Source of the DNA: Dehalococcoidales bacterium | GTDB taxonomy: Bacteria; Chloroflexota; Dehalococcoidia; Dehalococcoidales; UBA5760 | Assembly (NCBI GenBank): GCA_018399795.1 | Contig: JAGYOC010000016.1 | Span: forward strand, 1 to 5,567 | DNA: 5,567 nucleotides | Direction: 5' to 3' | Shown: piece by piece, positions 1-5,370 of the stretch | Layout: every line of letters starts with the position of its first letter | Position numbering within the stretch: position 1 is the first letter of the stretch | Translations under genes and position numbers: made by a program | The notes under the pieces: model-generated | The model's database searches: none | The model's input: only the letters and a program-made list of their open reading frames with translations | What the model was told of the DNA's origin: nothing

Positions 1-908
1 CCGATAACAATCGTAGCCGCATCTACCAGCGACATCGCCAGCTTGCCCAGGTCGGTGACGCTGAGATCAAACTGCTGTACGCTCACACCACGCTCCACCA
101 GGGCACCGACCAGGTACCTCACCATCTCGCGGGTACTACCATGCATCGAGATATAGGGCAGGACAACCATATTGGCCGGCTCGCCGACCACCCATTCACG
201 GTAGGCATCCAGGATAAAACCCGGTTTGGAATAGAGCGGGCCGTGACTCGGCGCAATGATATCGATATCATATCCGTTGAGTCTATCCAGGTGTTTTCTG
301 ATAATATTACTAAAGGGCATCATAATCTCGGCGTAGTAGCGCTTGGCCGCCTCATAGACCCGTCCTTCATCCCTTACGTAGAGGTCAGTAGTAGCCAGGT
401 GAGACCCGAAGAGATCGCACGGGAAGAGTACTCTTTCCTCCCTCAGATAGGTCAGCATAGTCTCCGGCCAGTGTACCCAGGGAGCATGGACAAATTCGAG
501 CGTCCTGTCACCCAGGGAGATGGTCTCCCCGTCGGCAACCACAGCGAACACATCCGGCTTTATGCCGAGGAGATCGATAAGCATCCCCTTACATTTTTCA
601 GTTGTTACCAGCTTTGCCCCGGCAAATTTATCCAGAATACAGGGCAGGCTGCCGGAATGGTCCTGCTCGGCGTGATTGGCGATGACATAATCGATATCGG
701 TTACGCCAAGCCTGTCCAGGTTACCCAAAAGCACATCGGTCATCCTATCATCCACCGTATCGACGAGCGCGGTGGCCTCACTTCCCCGGACAAGGTAGGA
801 GTTATAGCTCGTCCCGTCGGGAAGCGGGATGAGCGAGTCAAACAGGCGGCGGTCCCAGTCAACCGCACCTACCGAGTATATCCCAGACTTTATCTCTCTG
901 GCCTTCAT
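1..908 (-). CDS. fprA: Flavodiiron protein (A-type flavoprotein, O2/NO reductase), 3' end cut by window edge
   Basis: Flavodiiron proteins are cytoplasmic enzymes that reduce O2 to water and/or NO to N2O, taking electrons from rubredoxin. About 302 codons are visible of a family length near 400. Residues 1-245 form the metallo-beta-lactamase-like diiron domain. The ligand set I can read is H79-x-E81-x-D83 with H84 next to it (motif NHAEQDHSG), H146 (HWPE), D165 (CDLFGSH) and H222 (PSHGP), which is the full canonical pattern. From about residue 247 a flavodoxin-like FMN domain begins, with a phosphate-loop-like YISMHGSTRE, and is cut off by the window. The ATG at 908 is preceded by AAGGAGG at 914-920, five bases away, so the start is firm. 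It lies 30 nt after the rubredoxin stop, and rubredoxin is its expected electron donor. Whether further domains (flavin reductase, rubredoxin) follow the flavodoxin domain cannot be seen. O2 versus NO preference cannot be told from sequence. Confidence 0.95.
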   Translation of the reverse strand, partial: MKAREIKSGIYSVGAVDWDRRLFDSLIPLPDGTSYNSYLVRGSEATALVDTVDDRMTDVLLGNLDRLGVTDIDYVIANHAEQDHSGSLPCILDKFAGAKLVTTEKCKGMLIDLLGIKPDVFAVVADGETISLGDRTLEFVHAPWVHWPETMLTYLREERVLFPCDLFGSHLATTDLYVRDEGRVYEAAKRYYAEIMMPFSNIIRKHLDRLNGYDIDIIAPSHGPLYSKPGFILDAYREWVVGEPANMVVLPYISMHGSTREMVRYLVGALVERGVSVQQFDLSVTDLGKLAMSLVDAATIVI

Positions 909-938
909 TTCGGCCTCCTTCCCAAAGCTCAAATTCCT

Positions 939-1103
939 CTACTCCTCCACTTCCTCAAACTCGCTCTTACCCGCCCCGCAAACAGGACAGACCCAGTCCT
1001 CGGGAAGCTCCTCGAAAGGCGTTCCCGGCGCGATACCGCCTTCCGGATCACCCATTTCGGGGTCATAGACATAGCCGCAGACGGTGCACTCATACTTGGA
1101 CAT
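939..1103 (-). CDS. Rubredoxin
   Basis: This is a 54-residue, single-domain rubredoxin, a small cytoplasmic one-electron carrier with one iron held by four cysteines. Both metal-binding knuckles are present: C6-x-x-C9-G-Y (ECTVCGY) and C39-P-x-C42-G ([10 protein letters not shown]), with the usual acidic stretch between them. Length and spacing are typical. The ATG at 1103 lies inside a CATATG. The nearest ribosome binding site is GGAGG at 1116-1120, about 12 nt upstream, which is a long spacing, and it is built from the last codons of the flavin reductase gene (AGG AGG TAG), so translation is probably coupled. The gene is in the same frame as the upstream flavin reductase gene, separated by TAG-TAA plus two codons. 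It sits between a flavin reductase and a flavodiiron protein, so its likely job is to pass electrons from the first to the second. It is too short for an automatic length cut-off but unmistakable. Confidence 0.97.
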   Translation of the reverse strand: MSKYECTVCGYVYDPEMGDPEGGIAPGTPFEELPEDWVCPVCGAGKSEFEEVEE

Positions 1104-1112
1104 ATGCTTTTA

Positions 1113-1628
1113 CTACCTCCTTTTCTCCTCGATATAGCTCGGAGCAGCCTTGGGAGTGGTACCCCGTTTTACCTGATGGTAGTACTCGTAGGTCATCGCC
1201 GGCTCATCGCTGGTAATATCGGCGTTGACGAGTTTACCGATGAATATGGTATGGCTGCCCACATCAACTTCGTTGATTACTTCCGCCTCCAAATAGGCAA
1301 TGGTGTTTTCCTTTACGAGAGGAGCACCGGTCTGGCCGATGTTGTAATCGACGCCATCGAGCTTGTCGATATCCCTGCCCGACTTGAAACCGAACCTGCC
1401 GATAAAGGATAGCGGCGTATCCCGGCGCAGCACCACCGCCGCAAAGGCCCCGCTTTCGTGGATGAACTGATGGGTCATGTTGTTCTTATTGATACTGACG
1501 GCAACGGTGGGTGGCTGCGATGTTATCTGGAATACGGAATTGGCGGTCTGGGCATTGAGCCGCTCACCCTGCTTGGAGGAAACCAGATAAAGACCATAGC
1601 CCAGCTTGTGCAATGCTTCTACGTTCAC
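1113..1628 (-). CDS. Flavin reductase-like FMN-binding split-barrel protein (N-terminal half of an Hrb-type protein)
   Basis: This is a 171-residue flavoprotein of the flavin reductase-like split-barrel family. The N-terminus (MNVEALHKLGYGLYLV) and the FMN-site region NAQTANSVFQITSQPP followed by SINKNNMTHQFI match the flavin reductase domain of Moorella-type high molecular weight rubredoxin (Hrb), which oxidises NAD(P)H and feeds rubredoxin and then flavodiiron protein. The conserved GRFGFKSGRD stretch near residues 77-86 and a C-terminal tail (KRGTTPKAAPSYIEEK), which in Hrb leads into the rubredoxin domain, are also present. Here the protein ends at TAG (1115-1113) and rubredoxin is a separate downstream gene. 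The start is GTG at 1628 with a G-run (1636-1640) seven bases upstream, a weak ribosome binding site. It begins 23 nt after the sufB stop. Family identity is seen in sequence. The NAD(P)H:rubredoxin reductase role is inferred from family and neighbours. Confidence 0.92.
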   Translation of the reverse strand: MNVEALHKLGYGLYLVSSKQGERLNAQTANSVFQITSQPPTVAVSINKNNMTHQFIHESGAFAAVVLRRDTPLSFIGRFGFKSGRDIDKLDGVDYNIGQTGAPLVKENTIAYLEAEVINEVDVGSHTIFIGKLVNADITSDEPAMTYEYYHQVKRGTTPKAAPSYIEEKRR

Positions 1629-1651
1629 TTGAAAACCCCCATATATTTGTC

Positions 1652-2887
1652 CTACATCATCTCCTTTTCGCTGGCCTCAACGGTGCGCTCGATTTCGGCA
1701 CCCAGCATCCGTGGCAGGCCCTTGATATCGACGCGGAGAAAGCCACGGACTATGGTAGCGGTGGCCTCATTACGGGTAAGTCCCCGGGCCATCAGGTACT
1801 CCACCTCCTCCTCGGCGATTTTACCCACCGCTGCTTCGTGGGAGAGGTCAATGCCAGCCAGATTGCCCTTGAGTTCGGGTATGGCATGAATCGAGCCGTT
1901 TCCCTGCAGAATAAGCCCCCGACACTCCAGGTGGCCCTTTACCTCGGGGGCATCACCCTCAATATAGCCACGGGCGATGATATTTCCACCGGTGGTAATA
2001 GCACGGGATATGATTTCGGTTTTACTTCCCCTTGCATCCAGGAATGTCTTTGAGCCCACGTCAAGAGATGATCCTTCGCCGGCTACCAGGATGCTATTGT
2101 ATCTCACCGCTGCATTTTCGCCGATACACCGGGCGGAGGGATACATCTGCAATGATTGCACCGGCTTCATCAGCACATAGTTGCTGAGATATGTGCCCTC
2201 CTCCTCCACGATGATTCCCGTACGGGGCCTAACCGCTACAGCCGGGTTCCAGCTATGTATCATGGTAAAGGTGACCTTTGCCCCCTTCTTGATATAAAAC
2301 TCGGAAACGCCCATATGCAGTCCGGGGTTCTCTCCCGAGGCGGTGGTACAGCCGGTGATGATATCGATTTCGGAACCTTCTTCAGCGATAACGATGTTGT
2401 GCACGTTCTGCGCCAGTTTCGCCTTCGCCATATAGAGGCAGGCCTGTACCGGGTAGACGGCCTTCTGGCCAGGCAGGGCCCGGATAAAATATCCATCGCT
2501 CCCGCTCATCTCCACACTGGCAGTATACTTATCGGTAGCCACATCCACCGCCCGCCACCAGTAGTCGTTCAGCCAGTCGTATTTGTCCATCGCCTGGCTG
2601 ACCGGCATTACCTCTACTCCTTCACCGGCTACAGAGCTAAGAACCGGGGTATTGTCCATCTGGATATAGGTGCCTGAGCGTTTGGTGGTATCGTCAAGCT
2701 CGATGCCCGCCTGAAGCATCTGCTCTCTGGCCCTGGCTGGTATCTCTGCCGGTTCCTTCCGGTAGGGCTGCTCATCGCCGGATGCTTCGTAATCCTTCAG
2801 GTCGATATCGGTACCGAAGGTGGCCGGCTTGTCCAGTGCTTTCTTCGCCTTTTCGCGGTATGTTTTCGATGACTTTATCTCAGGCAT
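1652..2887 (-). CDS. sufB: SufB/SufD-family Fe-S cluster scaffold protein (minimal SufBC type)
   Basis: This 411-residue SufB/SufD-family protein is expected to form the beta-helical scaffold on which Fe-S clusters are built, driven by the ATPase SufC. The family hallmark is the C-terminal segment DLSHEAAVGKIAEEEVEYLM with RGL following (about residues 347-370), which contains the H350-E351 pair at the place where cluster-related ligands lie in the family. C322 (HLECRGL) sits at the position that corresponds by motif to the functional cysteine of E. coli SufB. Other cysteines are C150, C180 and C254. The N-terminal part (about 1-100) is helical and charged. There is only one SufB/D gene, which suggests a homodimer as in the archaeal and anaerobe minimal (SMS-type) systems, rather than SufB-SufD. 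The ATG at 2887 overlaps the sufC stop by 8 nt (ATGCCTGA) and has AGGAGG at 2895-2900, spacing 7. No cysteine desulfurase or SufE/SufU gene is in the window. Confidence 0.95.
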   Translation of the reverse strand: MPEIKSSKTYREKAKKALDKPATFGTDIDLKDYEASGDEQPYRKEPAEIPARAREQMLQAGIELDDTTKRSGTYIQMDNTPVLSSVAGEGVEVMPVSQAMDKYDWLNDYWWRAVDVATDKYTASVEMSGSDGYFIRALPGQKAVYPVQACLYMAKAKLAQNVHNIVIAEEGSEIDIITGCTTASGENPGLHMGVSEFYIKKGAKVTFTMIHSWNPAVAVRPRTGIIVEEEGTYLSNYVLMKPVQSLQMYPSARCIGENAAVRYNSILVAGEGSSLDVGSKTFLDARGSKTEIISRAITTGGNIIARGYIEGDAPEVKGHLECRGLILQGNGSIHAIPELKGNLAGIDLSHEAAVGKIAEEEVEYLMARGLTRNEATATIVRGFLRVDIKGLPRMLGAEIERTVEASEKEMM

Positions 2888-3632
2888 CCTGCCGCCTCCT
2901 TAGCATACACTTCACACACTCCCCGTAGCCATACTCCTTGATGACCTGCAGTATTTCGTGGGGGTCGCCATGACAGGTATTCCTGCCATCACACATAACG
3001 TATCCGGTACGGGCATTGACATATTCCAGAATGTGTCCAGTATGGCTGATAATAAGCCCCATACACTTGCGGTCCAGAATGGGGCAGTGCTTATCAAGGA
3101 GGTCATTTATCAATTCGCCGATAAGGGCGATGTTCTCCAAGTCAACTCCCGACTCAGGCTCATCGAGCAGGGCCAGCGTGGGTTTCTGTGCCAGAAGCTG
3201 CATCATCTCCGAGCGCTTCAGCTCACCGCCGGAGAACCCGTAGTTTATTTCCCGGTCCAGAAACCCCTCCAGGTCCGTCTTCCTGGCAAGCTCGGCGACG
3301 GCATTCTCGCCTCCGCCCTTACCCAGACAGGCGGTGACCATATCACTGGTCTTTACACCCCTTACCACGGGTGGCCGCTGGAAAGACATACCGATGCCGA
3401 GGCGGGCCCGTTCATCGAGAGATAAATTGGTGATATCCTGGCCATGAAACATTATACTACCCCGGACCACGCGGTACTTGGGAAAGCCCATCAGAGCCGC
3501 CAGAAGGGTGGTCTTACCGCTCCCGTTGGGGCCAAAGAGGACATGGGTCTCGCCGTTCTGTATGGTCATATTGACATCGTGCAGTATTTCCTTATCCCCT
3601 ACCGCCACCGCCAGGTGCTTTACCTCAAGCAT
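2880..3632 (-). CDS. sufC: Fe-S cluster assembly ATPase SufC (ABC-type)
   Basis: This 250-residue soluble ABC ATPase partners SufB. All ABC motifs are intact: Walker A GPNGSGKT (residues 34-41), Q-loop Q85 (FQRPP), signature FSGGELKR (133-140), Walker B LALLDE (153-158) followed by PESGVDLE, and H-loop H197 (IISHTGHIL). The ESGVDLE D-loop and short length mark SufC rather than a transporter ATPase, and there are no membrane-protein genes nearby. I chose the ATG at 3632 (MLEVKHLAV, the usual SufC beginning), which has AAAGGGGGG at 3643-3651. An ATG 15 codons upstream (3677) lies inside the preceding gene and has no ribosome binding site. The C-terminal third is cysteine-rich (C183, C190, C214, C220, and a C239-x-x-C242 pair close to the end). 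The gene overlaps sufB by 8 nt, so the two are translationally coupled. Confidence 0.97.
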   Translation of the reverse strand: MLEVKHLAVAVGDKEILHDVNMTIQNGETHVLFGPNGSGKTTLLAALMGFPKYRVVRGSIMFHGQDITNLSLDERARLGIGMSFQRPPVVRGVKTSDMVTACLGKGGGENAVAELARKTDLEGFLDREINYGFSGGELKRSEMMQLLAQKPTLALLDEPESGVDLENIALIGELINDLLDKHCPILDRKCMGLIISHTGHILEYVNARTGYVMCDGRNTCHGDPHEILQVIKEYGYGECVKCMLRRRQDA

Positions 3633-3642
3633 ATATACGTTA

Positions 3643-3651
3643 CCCCCCTTT
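3643..3651 (-). promoter_or_regulatory. Ribosome binding site that decides the sufC start
   Basis: AAAGGGGGG lies ten bases upstream of the ATG at 3632. The competing upstream ATG at 3677 is preceded by a CT-rich stretch without any purine-rich site. This supports the shorter, 250-residue SufC. The G-run resembles the sites in front of the ferritin-like and flavin reductase genes, whereas sufB, the flavodiiron gene and hsp20 use AGGAGG. Confidence 0.6.
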
Positions 3652-3666
3652 CTTATTGCCCCGCTT

Positions 3667-4197
3667 TTAACCGCCATCGAGAGAAGGGCGCTCCTTACTC
3701 ACAAACCAGCCCGCCGGGTCGCTGAGGTATTCGTAATAATCCAGCAGCACCAAGTAATGGCCCCGCTCTTCATCAACCAGAGCCCGGTAGAAATCGCGTT
3801 CCGCGTCATATCCGGCAGTCTCCGCCTGCTCCCTGTAGTAGTCCTGGGTTTCGTTCTCCATCTCCATAGCCTTCTTCACCGCGTCAAGCTCGGTCGCAGG
3901 GACATCGATACCAGCCCCGGTTTCCTCTATGGCCCGGGAGAATACTGTCCTCAACCTTTTACCCCCGTCGGGCTGGAAGCCAGTGGCGGGCCAGCCCTGG
4001 CTGGCGCTGATTGATTCATAAATCTTCTCGAAGTTCTGCCGGTGAGTATCCTCTTCTTCGGCCAGAGACTCGAGAAGTTTCCTGCCCAGTTCATTACCGC
4101 TCTCCCGGCTGGCTTTAAGATAGAACTCCTTACCATCTATCTCCATCTTGATGGCGACCTCAAGGGCCCGCTTCGTCCTGTCCTGCTCAATTCCCAT
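3667..4197 (-). CDS. Ferritin-like diiron protein, rubrerythrin type without a rubredoxin domain
   Basis: This 176-residue four-helix-bundle protein is of the rubrerythrin/ferritin-like group (COG1633-like). The two-fold repeat of the fold is readable. Helix 1 has E19 in KMEIDGKEFY, helix 2 has the E49-x-x-H52 motif (LAEEEDTH), helix 3 has E114 in EMENETQDYY, and helix 4 has E144-x-x-H147 (VDEERGHY). Together these give the glutamate/histidine set of a carboxylate-bridged diiron centre. It closes with a DPAGWF segment common in this group. There is no CxxC rubredoxin knuckle, unlike classical rubrerythrin. Family roles include peroxide reduction and iron handling; which applies here cannot be told from sequence. 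It is the first gene of the operon, with AAAGGGGG at 4203-4210 and a spacing of 5, and sufC follows 34 nt after its stop. The separate downstream rubredoxin could be its electron donor (inference). Confidence 0.92.
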   Translation of the reverse strand: MGIEQDRTKRALEVAIKMEIDGKEFYLKASRESGNELGRKLLESLAEEEDTHRQNFEKIYESISASQGWPATGFQPDGGKRLRTVFSRAIEETGAGIDVPATELDAVKKAMEMENETQDYYREQAETAGYDAERDFYRALVDEERGHYLVLLDYYEYLSDPAGWFVSKERPSLDGG

Positions 4198-4222
4198 CGC
4201 TACCCCCTTTCCTATTCATCCC

Positions 4223-4245
4223 ACATAAAAGTATCTCTTTTATGT
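4223..4245. promoter_or_regulatory. 23-bp palindrome just downstream of the operon promoter (operator candidate)
   Basis: Two perfect 9-bp arms, ACATAAAAG and CTTTTATGT, are separated by 5 bp (TATCT on the plus strand). The element covers about +7 to +29 of the predicted transcript. A perfect arm of this length right behind a promoter is typical of a repressor binding site. As RNA it would form a weak AU-rich hairpin without a following T-run, so termination is unlikely. It does not match the PerR/Fur consensus I know, and the regulator is unknown. Confidence 0.6.
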
Positions 4246-4258
4246 CTCTTAGACCCAA

Positions 4259-4287
4259 TATATAATCTATGCCCAACCTTTTGTCAA
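4259..4287 (-). promoter_or_regulatory. Sigma70-type promoter of the ferritin-like/suf/flavodiiron operon
   Basis: On the minus strand there is a perfect -35 box TTGACA (4287-4282), a 17-bp spacer, and a -10 box TATATA (4264-4259). The AT-rich run also allows TATATT two bases further on. The start of transcription would be near 4252, giving a leader of about 55 nt before the ATG at 4197. No other good promoter is visible within the six genes downstream. Confidence 0.75.
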
Positions 4288-4362
4288 TAATTATCCCCGT
4301 TGGCTACTCGATATGAGCCGGTACAGTAAGACAAGAATAATAACCCGTATATCCATAAAAGC

Positions 4363-4389
4363 AAAACGGCCTAGCCATAAAGCTAGGCC
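4363..4389 (-). terminator. Candidate rho-independent terminator after hsp20
   Basis: On the minus strand a perfect 8-bp GC-rich stem, GGCCTAGC / GCTAGGCC (4389-4382 and 4375-4368), encloses a six-base loop and is followed by G and TTTT (4366-4363), then GC and another short T-run. The upstream GCAAA can pair with TTTGC, lengthening the stem with a bulge. It lies 32 nt after the hsp20 stop and before the next operon's promoter, which is where a terminator is expected. The T-run is short. Confidence 0.6.
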
Positions 4390-4420
4390 TTTGCCTGTGG
4401 ATAGAGGGCAGATTTACCAG

Positions 4421-4897
4421 TTACTTCCTGGTTTCGCCTTCGATGGCCTTTTTCCCGCCGCCTACCTTGATCTGGATCTGTTTCTTCTTCTTTTCCTCAG
4501 CCCTGGGCATTTTAACGGTCAGGACACCGTTCTCGTACTCGGACTCGATTTTATCGGTGTCCACCGTCTGCGGGAGCCGCAGCGCCCTGAAGAACGAGCC
4601 CGACGGCCTCTCTCTTATCAGATAACTCACATCATCGCCCTCGGCTTCCGTCTTCCTCTCTGCCTTAAGGGTCAGGATGTTGTCCTCCACAGCCACATCG
4701 ATTTTTTCCGGTTCAACACCGGGGACGGATGCCTTTACCACCAGATCGTCAGCCTTCTGCAGGACATCGATAAGAATGTTCCAGTCTTCTCCCCCCTCGC
4801 TATAGGCCGGTACGCCACCAAAGCCACGCCACAGTCGGTTAATGGTATCCTCCATATGACTCAAGTCCCTTACGGGGTCCCATCTCTGTAATACCAT
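4421..4897 (-). CDS. hsp20: Small heat shock protein, Hsp20/alpha-crystallin family
   Basis: This 158-residue cytoplasmic holdase chaperone binds unfolding proteins without ATP. It has a short N-terminal arm (MVLQRWDPVRDLSHMEDTIN) typical of bacterial class A Hsp20. The alpha-crystallin domain spans about residues 38-132, including ILIDVLQKADDLVVKASVPG near 41-60, SFFRALRLP at 101-109 and the signature ENGVLTVKMP at 122-131. A lysine-rich linker leads to the C-terminal I-x-I oligomerisation motif IQIKV at 141-145. Length and layout are normal for the family. The ATG at 4897 has AAAGGAGG at 4906-4913, spacing 8. The gene follows hspR on the same strand after 117 nt, which fits control by that repressor. 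A dyad is seen in the gap and a terminator candidate follows the gene. Confidence 0.97.
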   Translation of the reverse strand: MVLQRWDPVRDLSHMEDTINRLWRGFGGVPAYSEGGEDWNILIDVLQKADDLVVKASVPGVEPEKIDVAVEDNILTLKAERKTEAEGDDVSYLIRERPSGSFFRALRLPQTVDTDKIESEYENGVLTVKMPRAEEKKKKQIQIKVGGGKKAIEGETRK

Positions 4898-4918
4898 ATC
4901 CTATTCCTCCTTTCATTT

Positions 4919-4960
4919 ATTATTTAAGGTTACAGATTGAGTTCAAGCTCTGTATAACAG
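4919..4960 (-). promoter_or_regulatory. Possible hsp20 promoter with overlapping dyad
   Basis: A perfect 6-bp inverted repeat TACAGA / TCTGTA (4931-4936 and 4949-4954) flanks TTGAGTTCAAGC. Two promoter readings are possible on the minus strand. One is an extended -10 TGT-TATACA (TATACA at 4956-4951) without a good -35. The other is TTGAAC (4946-4941), 16 bp, AATAAT (4924-4919), which would leave only a very short leader. The TTGAGT half resembles one arm of the HspR box (HAIR), but the second arm at the proper 7-bp spacing is absent. hsp20 could also be read from the hspR promoter. Confidence 0.35.
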
Positions 4961-5014
4961 TTTGCCAGGCTACATTACAGCCATTTTCACCACCCCCTCT
5001 TATAACATATTTAC

Positions 5015-5290
5015 TCATATTTCTTTACCCCTCTTAATCTCCATAACCGCCTTTATCCCCTCGATATTTATCCCCTTCTTGTTGAGGCGAAAAACCTCCT
5101 TTATCAGCAACACCTCTTCATCTGAGAAGAGGCGCTGGCCAGATTCGGTCCTCTCCGGGCAGATAATCCCGGCACACTCATACCGCCTGATGCGGTGCGC
5201 CTCGACACCGGTAAGTGTTACCATAACCGCCATGGTATATTTAGCTCTTACATTCCCTCTTCCGCTCCTGTCCGGCGATTTTTCCTCCAT
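5015..5290 (-). CDS. hspR: MerR-family transcriptional regulator, HspR-like heat-shock repressor
   Basis: This 91-residue DNA-binding protein carries a MerR winged-helix domain. The segment from about residue 18 reads YTMAVMVTLTGVEAHRIRRY, then ECAGIICPERTESGQRLFSDEE and a third helix to about residue 85 (INIEGIKAVMEI). This is the pattern of HspR, in which ligand-free repressors use the sequence G-x-x-x-x-x-x-R-x-Y-E, G-L/I-x-x-P-x-R, G-x-R-x-(Y/F)-S. The basic N-terminal arm and abrupt end make it shorter than actinobacterial HspR (over 110 residues). It lacks the cysteine- or drug-binding tail of metal- or drug-sensing MerR proteins. I favour the ATG at 5290, with GGTGA (5303-5299) eight bases upstream. 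A GTG at 5302 would add four residues but would overlap that site. Being next to hsp20 supports the heat-shock role; GlnR-like identity is the main alternative. Confidence 0.85.
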   Translation of the reverse strand: MEEKSPDRSGRGNVRAKYTMAVMVTLTGVEAHRIRRYECAGIICPERTESGQRLFSDEEVLLIKEVFRLNKKGINIEGIKAVMEIKRGKEI

Positions 5291-5320
5291 TAATTCACTC
5301 ACCCAACTTATTTACAACAT

Positions 5321-5353
5321 ATACTAACATAGTTTACACTATTTGTCAATAGT
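5321..5353 (-). promoter_or_regulatory. hspR promoter embedded in palindromes
   Basis: The minus strand shows a perfect -35 TTGACA (5349-5344), a 17-bp spacer and -10 TAGTAT (5326-5321), with transcription starting near 5314. The -35 box is the centre of a perfect 16-bp inverted repeat ACTATT-GACA-AATAGT (5353-5338). A second inverted repeat ATAGT-GTAA-ACTAT (5342-5329) shares its arm and fills the spacer. Such placement suggests autorepression by HspR or another dimeric repressor. Confidence 0.75.
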
Positions 5354-5370
5354 ATTCACAAATATAGTTA

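Noticed and set aside
1101..1115. Stop-codon readthrough producing a fused Hrb protein
   Set aside because: Two consecutive in-frame stops (TAG, TAA) and a separate ATG with an upstream ribosome binding site make independent rubredoxin synthesis the simpler reading.
141..1412. Long open frame of 423 codons on the plus strand
   Set aside because: It lies opposite three genes with clear family motifs (flavodiiron protein, rubredoxin, flavin reductase). Its translation shows no recognisable domain, so it is an antisense shadow of their codon use.
2156..2677. Plus-strand open frame of 173 codons opposite sufB
   Set aside because: Antisense shadow. The minus frame carries the conserved SufB sequence throughout.
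3633..3677. Fifteen-codon N-terminal extension of SufC from the ATG at 3677
   Set aside because: It would overlap the ferritin-like gene, has no ribosome binding site, and the added residues are unlike SufC. The ATG at 3632 gives the family's usual beginning.
4313..4891. Plus-strand open frame of 192 codons opposite hsp20
   Set aside because: It is the antisense of an unmistakable alpha-crystallin gene. It runs through the terminator hairpin and has no family resemblance.
4898..5014. CIRCE (HrcA) element or a full HAIR box upstream of hsp20
   Set aside because: Neither TTAGCACTC-N9-GAGTGCTAA nor CTTGAGT-N7-ACTCAAG is present; only one TTGAGT half site is found.
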